Assembly (NCBI RefSeq): GCF_965237655.1
Contig: NZ_CBDEGB010000002.1
Coordinates: 682,001 to 746,000 of the forward strand
DNA length: 64,000 bases
From: Poriferisodalis sp965237655
GTDB taxonomy: Bacteria; Actinomycetota; Acidimicrobiia; Acidimicrobiales; Poriferisodalaceae
Direction: 5' to 3'
The translations under genes and the position numbers were made by a program. Numbering within the stretch: position 1 is the first letter of the stretch; each line of letters starts with the position of its first letter. A model generated the notes under the pieces. The model was not told where the DNA came from and searched no databases. It saw only the letters and a list, made by a program, of their open reading frames with translations. This document shows positions 17,166-24,803 of this stretch, one piece after another.

Positions 17166-17404
17166 GGTGGCGCTGTCTCAGCCGCCAGTCGCGCCGCTGC
17201 TTGGATGAGCGCTGGATCCTGCGGCTGGCGGCGATACGCAGCAACAAGTTGGGCGTCGGCAGCGGCCAGATCGGCGGCTTCGATGACAGCACGCGCACCG
17301 AGCCGCAGCAAAGCAGACCTGCTCGTTCCCTCAGCGGCGGCGATCGCCGCCAGCCGTTCGATGAGTTCGTCATCTAGCTGAACCAATACCTCGCGCCGGG
17401 CCAT
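17159..17404 (-). CDS. Ribbon-helix-helix antitoxin of MazF
   Basis: 81 residues from the ATG at 17404 (ARREVLVQLDDELIERLAAI), the usual start for this family; in-frame ATGs at 17410 and 17422 fall inside the operator. The DNA-binding part covers about residues 1-45 (TSRSALLRLGARAVIEAADL), and the tail RQPQDPALIQAAARLAAETA is the toxin-binding segment familiar from actinobacterial MazE-like antitoxins. It heads a four-gene operon through to the DprA-like gene and probably represses it through the upstream repeats. Confidence 0.87.
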   Translation of the reverse strand: MARREVLVQLDDELIERLAAIAAAEGTSRSALLRLGARAVIEAADLAAADAQLVAAYRRQPQDPALIQAAARLAAETAPPW

Positions 17405-17407
17405 GAC

Positions 17408-17427
17408 CATATGGTAGGGCATATGGT
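17408..17427 (-). promoter_or_regulatory. Direct-repeat operator of the mazEF-recQ operon
   Basis: Two copies of ACCATATG (minus-strand reading) at 17427-17420 and 17415-17408, four bases apart. CCATATGG in the copy next to the gene is also a perfect palindrome. Direct repeats at this spacing suit two ribbon-helix-helix dimers. They overlap the possible start region. Confidence 0.6.
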
Positions 17428-17556
17428 CTGCTCTCGGTGAACTACTGTCGGAACCGGTCACGCCGTCAACGTAACGACGCCAGCCAGAGCCACACCAACA
17501 GGTTTCTTCAGGTCGACTTGCTGACCGACCTGCCGAAGCGGTCCGCTGAACCGGGA

Positions 17557-18408
17557 TCAGTCGGCGAAGGTGTCGACTAGGTGCTGGTTGCGGTCGACGA
17601 AGCGCTGGTGCTTGTCGGCCTCGTCGGGGGCGCCGAAGACGGTCCGTTCGACGCCGAGTTCCTGGTACAGCTCCAGCTTCTCTTCGGTCGGCCGGCTGAA
17701 GCAGTACATCGAGATCGGCACACCATCAGGATCTCGCCCGTAGGACTCCACGGCAGCCCGGAAACGGTCGACGGCCTTGCGGGCATCGCGCAGGAAGTCG
17801 TCGAGCGGGCACCACCCGTCGGCGTATTCCGCGGCATGCTGCAGGCCGATCCGACCCTGGCAGCCCATCAGCACCGGCGGACCCGGCTGCTGAACCGGCT
17901 TGGGGTACACCCACGACGGCTCGATGTGCACATGCGTGCCCGAGTACCCCGCCTCGTGCTGGCTCCACTGTCCACGCAGCGCCTCGATGGTCTCGCGCAT
18001 GGCCCCATAGCGCTGCGACCACGGCACCGGCGACACATTGGCCAGTTCTTCACGATTCCAGCCCACGCCGACGCCGAACAGGAATCGCCCGCCCGACACC
18101 TCGTCCAGCGTTGCCACGCTCTTGGCCAGGTCCAGCACCTCATGCTCGAGCACCAGGCACACGCCGGTCACCAGCTTGATCCGTGACGTCACCGCAGCCG
18201 CCGCCCCCAGCGAGGTGAACGGGTCGCGCATATGCCAGTAGAGCTGGGGCAGATCGATGCCAGCCGGGTGCGGGGTCTCTCGGCTCGCCGGAATGTGGCT
18301 GTGCTCGCCTACCCACAGCGAGTCATAGCCCCGCTGCTCCGCCTCGACCGCCATGTCGGTGGTGCGCTGTCCATAGTCGCTGTTCGGTGTCGCCAACCCG
18401 ATCTTCAT
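17557..18408 (-). CDS. LLM-class F420-dependent oxidoreductase
   Basis: 283 residues, full-length luciferase-like TIM barrel. KIGLATPNSDYGQRTTDMAV starts the barrel; YDSLWVGEHSHIP, GVCLVLEHEVLDLAKSVATL and GGRFLFGVGVGWNREEL are the cofactor-region blocks common to F420-using members. F420 rather than FMN use is inferred from the branch and the actinobacterial setting. It is flanked by two TA modules and has no operon partner, so its substrate is unknown. Confidence 0.88.
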   Translation of the reverse strand: MKIGLATPNSDYGQRTTDMAVEAEQRGYDSLWVGEHSHIPASRETPHPAGIDLPQLYWHMRDPFTSLGAAAAVTSRIKLVTGVCLVLEHEVLDLAKSVATLDEVSGGRFLFGVGVGWNREELANVSPVPWSQRYGAMRETIEALRGQWSQHEAGYSGTHVHIEPSWVYPKPVQQPGPPVLMGCQGRIGLQHAAEYADGWCPLDDFLRDARKAVDRFRAAVESYGRDPDGVPISMYCFSRPTEEKLELYQELGVERTVFGAPDEADKHQRFVDRNQHLVDTFAD

Positions 18409-18613
18409 GTGTCCCCGCCCTTGCCAATGCGCGGCGAACCTAGCGCGCCACCCGCTTCACCTCATGGGGTCTGCCCAATACGCGGATGGCTGTGCGTGCG
18501 CTCTGCCGAAGTGCGGCGCGAAATCCAGACCTGCACGCACCTGGCCTCGCGTTACGTTCCGCCCACGCAAGCCCACGAACGAAGCCAGCATCCGGCGAAA
18601 GGGGTCCATTTTC

Positions 18614-18645
18614 ATGTGTAAAACTCAACACATGCGTTTACACAT
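18614..18645 (+). promoter_or_regulatory. Inverted repeat across the vapB start
   Basis: ATGTGTAAA at 18614-18622 and TTTACACAT at 18637-18645 form a perfect 9-bp inverted repeat with a 14-base spacer. The spacer contains the ATG at 18632 used for the antitoxin. A bound repressor would block both transcription start and early elongation. Confidence 0.6.
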
Positions 18646-18871
18646 ACAGCTTGACGACGATCTTGTCGCTGAGCTCGACCGGCGAGCTGGACCCCGGCGC
18701 CGGAGCGCATTCATCGTGGCGCTCATCCGCCAGTGCCTCGACGACGAACGACGATGGGATGAGATCGAGGCGACGCTGGGCGCGCTCGATGACCATGGCC
18801 ACCCTTGGGATGCCGATCCCGGCGAGTGGGTCCGCCAGCAACGTCACGCCGACGAGCGACGCTCCGGCTGA
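18632..18871 (+). CDS. VapB-type ribbon-helix-helix antitoxin
   Basis: 79 residues from ATG 18632 (RLHIQLDDDLVAELDRRAG). An ATG six codons upstream is possible but lies in the operator arm. The ribbon-helix-helix domain is followed by WDEIEATLGALDDHGHPWDA and DPGEWVRQQRHADERR, the toxin-binding tail seen with PIN toxins. It ends two bases before the VapC start. Confidence 0.85.
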   Translation: MRLHIQLDDDLVAELDRRAGPRRRSAFIVALIRQCLDDERRWDEIEATLGALDDHGHPWDADPGEWVRQQRHADERRSG

Positions 18872-18873
18872 CC

Positions 18874-19266
18874 GTGTCACGCCTCGTCTTGGATTCCACG
18901 GTGCTGATTGATGCACTGCGTGGTCGGCCCGCTGCCGACCGGCTTCGAGGCCTCCGTCGGCACGGCATCGAGCCGTGGGTGTGCGCGATTTCGATCGACG
19001 AGGTCTGGCGGGGACTGCACGCTGACGAAGAGCCAATTGCCCGGCGCCTCATCGGTGCGTTGCGGCACGCACCCATCGGCGCTGCTGAGGCAGAGCGTTC
19101 AGGCCGGTGGCGACGGGACTTCGCGCAACGTGGCGTCACACTCCACCAAGCGGACTGCCTCATTGCCGCTGCGGCGGTCGGCGCAGGCGCGTCGCTCGCC
19201 ACAGCGAATCTCGCGGACTTCCCCATGCCAGAGCTCGACCTCCAACACTGGCCGGTCGGCGATTGA
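18874..19266 (+). CDS. VapC-type PIN-domain toxin
   Basis: 130 residues from the GTG at 18874, two bases after the antitoxin stop. PIN acidic residues are all present: LVLDSTVLIDAL (Asp), CAISIDEVWRGL (Glu) and LHQADCLIAAAAV (Asp), with TANLADF at the end. This is the second PIN toxin of the island. It is not a close copy of the one at 9732, which has a Phd-type partner. Confidence 0.88.
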   Translation: MSRLVLDSTVLIDALRGRPAADRLRGLRRHGIEPWVCAISIDEVWRGLHADEEPIARRLIGALRHAPIGAAEAERSGRWRRDFAQRGVTLHQADCLIAAAAVGAGASLATANLADFPMPELDLQHWPVGD

Positions 19267-19273
19267 ATCCGGC

Positions 19274-21162
19274 TCACTGAGTCGCCGCGCTCGACATGTC
19301 CATCGTCCGCTCGGTCTGTTGAGCCGCATCACTCACCAGCGTCACATGCTCACGACAATGCAGCGCGACTGTCTCGCCCTCGCGTACCCACACGGTGGCG
19401 TCGCCGGTCAGCGGCCCGGCCAATGCAGCGTCGAAACAGGTGACAAGCAGGGGCAAGCCGAAGATCGTGTTCTGGAAGTTGTACGCGGCCCTCTCGGTCT
19501 CACAGACCACCAGGAGCGGGAGCGGCTGCCCCTGCCATACGCATTTGCGGTACGGACCCAGCTTGCGGTGCACCTCTGACGGTGTGGTCGCATTGCGCTC
19601 GTACTCGACGCAGTAGCCGCCTGCGCCGAAGGGCCCCTCCGCGACCAGGACGACGAAGTCTGGCCTGACCTGCGTGATGTTCGGAAGGTTGACCTCCGCG
19701 CGCCATCCGCCGAACGCTGCGGCCCCTTCGCGCGCGAACTGCACGACGAGCCGATTGATCCCGTCGTTGTGCGCTGCCTCATGTTGCTGGTAGTCGGATT
19801 CGAGCAGGGCGCCATGGCGGCTGTGAATCACCGTCGGCAGCACCCGGCTCAGGTTGGCCGCGCGCAGCATGCCTCGCTCCGCAAGATAGAAACGCCCGTC
19901 GAATTCGGCGACAAGCCCAAGGTCGACGAAGCGGGCAAGCAACTCGTCGACAGCCTCTGCTGATTCGCGGACCAGTTCGCAGAGCCACGCTGCGCGCATT
20001 GCCGGGAACTGCGCGATCGTCAGGAAGATCCGGTATGCGGCCGGACCCTCGATCGCTTCAAGATCGAAGTTCGCAGACGTCCAGCGTTGCATGTCTTCCA
20101 CGCAGCCGAGCTGAGGATGCCCCGGCGGATCCGATACCCGGTCGCGGGACGGCCGTACTTCCACGGCATCTCTCCATCGTCCGTCGGCGGTGCAGATGAG
20201 CGTGGGCGCTGTCTCGACAAGGGTGCGGCGAGCAAGATCCGCCGCCCAAGCGTCGGCGGCCACGATGACCTGCGCCGAAGGCTCGACCGTTTGCTCCGGA
20301 TCTTCGTAGAAGACCCGGTTTGCGATGCGGAAGCAGCGGTCTTGATGAGCGACGTAGCAGTCGATTCCCCAGAAGCGGTGTTGTTGCTTGCGTCTCAGCA
20401 CTCGTTCTGTCGCGTGCAGGCCCACATAGGTGAAAGTCACCCAGATCGGTTCGCCGTATCGGGCGACCGCGTGGAAAAGCCGCCATGTCGCAGCAGGCGG
20501 AAGTCGGTCATGTGCAGCTCGGCGTCCGCGGGAACGCCGTCCGCCGGCCAGATCGTCGAACCGTTGCGCATCAGGTCTGGCGCGATCCGGTACACCGCTT
20601 CGAGCATGGGCAGCCGCCGCAGGCACGTTCTGATGCCTCGCGCTGTTGCTGTCCACGGCGGATGCTCATGGAGGCTTGTCGAGGTGCCGCCTGCGGTGAC
20701 CGGAGGGACGAAGGGCGACAAGCACGGCTCCTCGAGGTGCGCCAGGTGCTCATGATCCGGCGCGAAAGCCCCTCCGGGTGCGCTGGGTACACCAGCGTCG
20801 CGACGAAGGCGTGCGGCCCGTGGGGCGCGAGCCCCTTCCCGGGGAGTGAGATGCGTGTGGTCGGTTGCGTACACCGACGGGATCGCTTGGCTCGTCAAGA
20901 ACCAGCGATCCTGCGAGTTCTCGCTCATCCCGCGCCGGGTTGACGCAACCAAACCTGCGTTGCGCAGCGAAGCGAGCTGTTGGCGGAGCTGCGGTGCTGC
21001 GACATCGATGACCGCCGTCAGATTATCGACGCTCGCGAGCGGCATACGGCCGATGATCCTCAGAAGGCGCTGCTGATTGTCGTCTGTACCGGTCACGCAT
21101 TGCCGGAATGCCCGTGCGTTTCGACGGCACCGAGCCGTGCGGGGCGCCGTCGCGATCAGCAC
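19274..21162 (-). pseudogene. Replication-relaxation family protein, frameshifted
   Basis: Two overlapping frames together make one protein of about 600 residues. The first (21162 or the GTG at 21096, down to about 20475) has a winged-helix start (QRLLRIIGRMPLASVDNLTA, then LRNAGLVAST) and reaches MTDFRLLRHGG. The second picks up at LFHAVARYGEPIWVTFTYVG and runs to 19274, including VRPDFVVLVAEGPFGAGGYC and VEYERN, the nuclease-like core of this family. The switch near 20475 needs one lost base. The family is found on actinobacterial plasmids and integrative elements. It may be a true pseudogene or a sequencing error. Confidence 0.65.
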
Positions 21163-21362
21163 GTAGCCACTTGCGTCCGGCGGCGCGGGATCGTCTGGAT
21201 CGCCGCTTTGGGAAGCTAAGTGTCAGCCGACCGCGAGAAGCCGGTAAACGACGACGAGTTCGTGAGCATCTCGCACGACTGGAATGAGGGGCTCGTTGTG
21301 TGCCGCTGGTGGCTCTATGGAGCCATCGCTTGGGGTCTTGACCCACGACTCTGATCTGTCAG

Positions 21363-22310
21363 CTATTGAGCGGCGTCGTGTTCGCGGTCGATCCAGGTGC
21401 TCGCCGACAGTCGGCCGCCGAAGTCGTGGTCCGGGTTGCCATTGCTGTCGAGGCCGTACAGGGCGCGTATCTGGTAGTTGTGCCGACGCGGACCGACCAG
21501 CGCGTCGTGGCTCTGGTCAGTGAACGCGAGGTCGTTACTGCCGACCGTGCCGATGAGGTAGGGCTGGCTGTCCGACAGCAGCACCTCAGCGCCGTTGCGG
21601 TTCACGTGACCGAACGAGGTGCGGTAGATCTCAAAGCCGGAATGAGTGCGCTGGTCGGCGCATTTGTAGAGGGGACGCGACGTCGTGTCCACCCATGCTG
21701 TGAGGCTGTCAGGACGAGTGATCCTCTTGAAATCCGGCGGGGTGCTGCCGACTCGTTTGTAGCTGGCGCATGCCGTCAACTGACTCGGGAGTCGCCATGT
21801 CAGCGTGATACCGTCGGCCGTCAGCTGCGTGGTGCCACTGCGGGGCACGAAGTTCTTAGCGGAGTAACTATCAAGTACCGATGCGACGAAGCCGTTCGGG
21901 TGCTCATGGGGACGGGGGTTGCCGCCGAGCGGGCTGGGGTGGCTGGCGGGCAGGCCCGGCAGGGTCGAGCGGTCCTGGAACTGGACGGATTCCGTGTTCT
22001 GGGGCGAGGACCGCGGCACGACGCTTTCGCCCTCGTCGGGCGGGGGCACGAATTGCTTGTTGTCCTGGTTGCTCTGCTGGTAGCTCACGTCCGACTTGAC
22101 CGACACCGCCGAATCAGCAACACCCCCGTCGTTGTCGTCGGTGGGCGCGTTCCAGCCCAGGGTGACCACGCCATCTTGGAGCTGAGCGAACAGGCCCTTG
22201 GGATGCAGCGAGCTAGACGAGGCTCCCACGGCAGGAGACAGCACTGCTGCCGCGAGCGCCATCGCCGCCAGCGCTGCGGGCACAGCCCGTCTGCGCCTGC
22301 GGGGCCTCAT
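21363..22310 (-). CDS. Secreted protein of unknown function
   Basis: 315 residues. RPRRRRRAVPAALAAMALAA is a twin-arginine-like or Sec signal peptide with cleavage likely after AVGAS. The mature part has a short strand-rich start (VVTLGWNAPTDDNDGG), a polar disordered stretch of about 80 residues, then alternating strands (DGITLTWRLPSQ, FEIYRTSFGHVNRNG, HNYQIRALYGLD) that read like one or two fibronectin type III domains. Two cysteines (in TACASYK and YKCADQ) could form a disulfide. Its ATG lies five bases after a run of 14 C on its strand. Confidence 0.6.
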   Translation of the reverse strand: MRPRRRRRAVPAALAAMALAAAVLSPAVGASSSSLHPKGLFAQLQDGVVTLGWNAPTDDNDGGVADSAVSVKSDVSYQQSNQDNKQFVPPPDEGESVVPRSSPQNTESVQFQDRSTLPGLPASHPSPLGGNPRPHEHPNGFVASVLDSYSAKNFVPRSGTTQLTADGITLTWRLPSQLTACASYKRVGSTPPDFKRITRPDSLTAWVDTTSRPLYKCADQRTHSGFEIYRTSFGHVNRNGAEVLLSDSQPYLIGTVGSNDLAFTDQSHDALVGPRRHNYQIRALYGLDSNGNPDHDFGGRLSASTWIDREHDAAQ

Positions 22311-22314
22311 TCCT

Positions 22315-22328
22315 GGGGGGGGGGGGGG
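22315..22328 (-). repeat. 14-base homopolymer (C on the gene strand)
   Basis: Fourteen G on the plus strand, ending five bases before the secreted-protein start codon when read on its own strand (C14-AGGA-ATG). It lies in the leader, so length changes would alter spacing upstream of the start rather than shift the current frame. Confidence 0.9.
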
Positions 22329-22670
22329 TATGGGAACGCAGTGCGTCAGAGGCCACGGGCTTCACTCCAAGAGGGCTTCAGGGCCTTGGCAGGCCCACAA
22401 CAGCTCGCTGCCGCACAGCACCACGCCGGGACTCGAACTGACATTGACTGAATGACGCATGAACGATAGCGCATGTAAACATGTATTTAATTCACATTTG
22501 CAGGCCGCAGATACTCTGGTCACCAACGCCCGTCGGGGAGCACATCCAAGAGCGCTGTGACCTCGCACGATGGGCACAACTCGGCGACGCCGAGAGAGAA
22601 CCGCTCAGACAGCCGTCCTAGGCGGTTGGGAAAGTCGTTAGGGGGCTGCTGTCAGCGGCGGCCGTGTTGA
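22329..22670. other. Intergenic region with an AT-rich patch
   Basis: No gene is supported here. An AT-rich patch at about 22470-22500, containing CATGTAAACATG, stands out from the high-GC surroundings and is the best promoter candidate for the minus-strand secreted-protein gene. A minus-strand frame at 22362-22577 has no recognisable product and ends 18 codons before that gene. Confidence 0.5.
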
Positions 22671-23945
22671 CTATTCGGCGCGCTGAGTGCCGACCTTCAG
22701 CTCGCGGAACGGGCTGGTCGTGTCGATGCCGGGCTCCTTGGGCAGCCCCAGCACGCGCTCGCCCACGATGTTGCGCATCACCTCGTCCGAGCCCCCGGCG
22801 ATGCGCATGGCGGGGAAGCCCAGCACGTATCCGGCCCACGAGAACGTGCCCCACTCGCCGGTATCGACCGCCAGCTTTTCCCCCAGCGTGTTGCTCACGA
22901 AGTTGCAGGTGGCGTTCATCTGGCGGATCAGCCCCATCTTCGACAGCGACATCTCTGGCCCAGGCGTGCGGCCGGCGCGCAGCGCATCCATCGTGCGCTG
23001 GTTCGACCAGCCCAGCACCTTGCCGTGGGTGTAGATCTCGGCGAGCTTCTGGCGGGTCAAGGCGTCGCTGCTCACGCCGTAGTGGGTGGCCATGGCGGCA
23101 AGCTTGGTGAAGCTGCCGCCGCCGCCGGACCCTCCGCCGATCGCCGCGCGCTCGTTCATGAGCGTCGTCAGCGCCACACCCCAGCCCTGGTTCACGTCGC
23201 CAAGGCGGTGGCTGTCGGGCACCCGCACGTCGGTGAAGTACACCTCGTTGAAGTTCGCCCCGCCGGTCATCTGCCGCAGCGGCCGCACGTCCACGCCGGG
23301 TGCGTTCATGTCCACGATGAACCCGGTCAGGCCCTGGTGCTTGGGCAGATCGAAGTCGGAACGGGCGATCACCTCGCCGATCTCGGAATAGTGCGCGCCC
23401 GAGGTCCAGACCTTCTGGCCGTTGAGGATCCATTCCTCTCCGTCGCGGTCGGCCCGCATCTGCAGGCTGGCCAGGTCGGATCCCGCACCCGGCTCGGAGA
23501 ACAGTTGGCAGCCCACGATGTCGGCTCGGAACATCTTGGGCAGCACGTCAGCAGACACCTCAGGATTGGCGTGCGCCAGGATCGTGGGGGCCACCATGCC
23601 TAGGCCGATGCCGAAGAAGCCGCCGTCGGGTGTGTCGAACTGGCTCTCGAGCTGGCCCCAGATGCGCTCGTACTTGCGGGGCAGGCCGCTGCCACCCAAC
23701 TCCGTCGGCCCGCCGATCCAGCCATAGCCGGCGTCGAACTTGGTGGCTCGCCACGCCTTCGCCTGGTCAAGTTCCTGCCGCTCGCGCTCGTGGTCGATCT
23801 CTTCGAAGAGCGCTGCATTGTCGGGTCCCACGCCCCAGACGAACTCGCGCCGTTCGGCCTTGCGCTTGGCATTGGCCTCGAGGAACGCTGTTGCCTCGGC
23901 GGTGAACTGTTCCTCGGTGATCTCGGCGGTGTTGGCAGCGGCCAT
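22671..23945 (-). CDS. Acyl-CoA dehydrogenase
   Basis: 424 residues from ATG 23945, with a CAGGAG site seven bases upstream; longer frames to 24080 lack support. The FAD- and substrate-binding region has VGCQLFSEPGAGSDLASL, WILNGQKVWTSGAHYSE and GFIVDMNAPGVDVRPL; the C-terminal helical domain has AGGSDEVMRNIVGERVLGLP. The family oxidises acyl-CoA thioesters to enoyl-CoA, passing electrons to ETF. No operon partner is next to it, and the acyl chain preferred cannot be told. Confidence 0.92.
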   Translation of the reverse strand: MAAANTAEITEEQFTAEATAFLEANAKRKAERREFVWGVGPDNAALFEEIDHERERQELDQAKAWRATKFDAGYGWIGGPTELGGSGLPRKYERIWGQLESQFDTPDGGFFGIGLGMVAPTILAHANPEVSADVLPKMFRADIVGCQLFSEPGAGSDLASLQMRADRDGEEWILNGQKVWTSGAHYSEIGEVIARSDFDLPKHQGLTGFIVDMNAPGVDVRPLRQMTGGANFNEVYFTDVRVPDSHRLGDVNQGWGVALTTLMNERAAIGGGSGGGGSFTKLAAMATHYGVSSDALTRQKLAEIYTHGKVLGWSNQRTMDALRAGRTPGPEMSLSKMGLIRQMNATCNFVSNTLGEKLAVDTGEWGTFSWAGYVLGFPAMRIAGGSDEVMRNIVGERVLGLPKEPGIDTTSPFRELKVGTQRAE

Positions 23946-24037
23946 GTCGGGCTCCTGTTTCGTAGGAAGAACTGCGGGGGAAGTCCGGCTTGCGAGCGGC
24001 CCCAAGCTAGTGGTTTGTCTCGCTACGCTCATCGGCC

Positions 24038-24328
24038 ATGGGTCAGCCCGTTCGAGTAGCAGAGCGACCATCCACCGCACGTCCGGGCACGGTGCGCTTC
24101 GAGACCGACCGTCCGCTGACGGGGGCGGGCCACCGCTACTACAACAGCGCCGACGATGCGGCCAGCGCCGAGGACCCGGCCGACCTGCTGGCGTGGCGCC
24201 TGTTCCAGCGCGGTGGCGTCGACCACGTACACGTCTACGGCAATGTGGCCACGATCGACATCTCGCGGGGCCACACCTCAGACGGCATCACCGAACTCAT
24301 CGAAGAGCTGTTTGCCCACTACCGCTAG
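24038..24328 (+). CDS. Small protein with a NifU/Nfu N-terminal-like domain
   Basis: 96 residues. GTVRFETDRPLTGAGHRYYN, then LLAWRLFQRGGVDHVHVYGN and VATIDISRGH follow the pattern of the Nfu N-terminal domain (a strand, a helix, then two strands ending in a V-x-V motif). The cysteine-bearing C-terminal NifU domain is absent, so it does not itself carry an Fe-S cluster. It is divergent from the acyl-CoA dehydrogenase. Role unknown; assignment rests on pattern similarity only. Confidence 0.55.
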   Translation: MGQPVRVAERPSTARPGTVRFETDRPLTGAGHRYYNSADDAASAEDPADLLAWRLFQRGGVDHVHVYGNVATIDISRGHTSDGITELIEELFAHYR

Positions 24329-24377
24329 CTCGCTAGCGGTAGCAATGGACACGGCGCTAGCTCGCTAGCGGTAGCGA
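24321..24377 (+). repeat. Duplicated hairpin at the 3' end of the Nfu-like gene
   Basis: ACCGCTAGC-TC-GCTAGCGGT (24321-24340) is a perfect 9-bp inverted repeat that contains the stop codon of the gene. A second, near-identical unit starts 32 bases later (CGCTAGC-TC-GCTAGCG, 24355-24370). No T run follows, so these may be weak terminators or a small intergenic palindromic repeat. Confidence 0.75.
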
Positions 24378-24420
24378 CAAGCTCGGCCGCTAGCGACGCC
24401 CGAGGGCTACCGTTGCGGCC

Positions 24421-24687
24421 ATGACTGAGGACGAGTTTCGTACTGAGCTCGCGGCGCGTGGCTATGGCGAGCCGCGCAGTTTCGTGTTCCCGCCCGATGC
24501 CGACGGGGAGTTTCACAGCCACGAGTTCTCGGCGATGGTGATGGTCACCGAGGGCGAGTTTCGTCTGGGGTTTGAAGACGAGATCCGAGTCTTCGAAGCA
24601 GGGGAGTGGTGCGAGGTTCCGGCCGGCACGGTGCACCTCGAGCAGGCTGGCCCGATCGGCGCCACGATCTTGGCCGGCACGAAGTAG
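24421..24687 (+). CDS. Single-domain cupin protein
   Basis: 88 residues. The cupin barrel is seen in EFHSHEFSAMVMVTEGEFRLG, with metal ligands from H-x-H and Glu, then EAGEWCEVPAGTVHLEQAG with the second-motif His. Small cupins like this bind a metal and a small ligand; the substrate is not evident. The gene stands alone between the palindromic repeats and the SOS-controlled imuA' gene. Confidence 0.8.
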   Translation: MTEDEFRTELAARGYGEPRSFVFPPDADGEFHSHEFSAMVMVTEGEFRLGFEDEIRVFEAGEWCEVPAGTVHLEQAGPIGATILAGTK

Positions 24688-24776
24688 TCCGGCGCGAAGT
24701 AGCCCGGCCGGACCGTCCCGCCGTCTGCAGCCAGCGAGCGGGCCTTCGAAGAGGCTCGCAAGGAAAGCAGCTTCGG

Positions 24777-24788
24777 AAACGATTGTTC
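24777..24788 (+). promoter_or_regulatory. SOS (LexA) box upstream of imuA'
   Basis: AAAC-GATT-GTTC differs by one base from the actinobacterial LexA core GAAC-N4-GTTC and ends 15 bases before the imuA' ATG. It matches the DNA-damage control known for imuA'-imuB-dnaE2 in mycobacteria. Confidence 0.6.
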
Positions 24789-24803
24789 GTCTAGTCTGTC
24801 GCG

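Noticed and set aside
20465..20485. Programmed -1 frameshift in the replication-relaxation gene
   Set aside because: No X-XXY-YYZ slippery site or downstream stem was found at the junction; mutation or sequence error is simpler.
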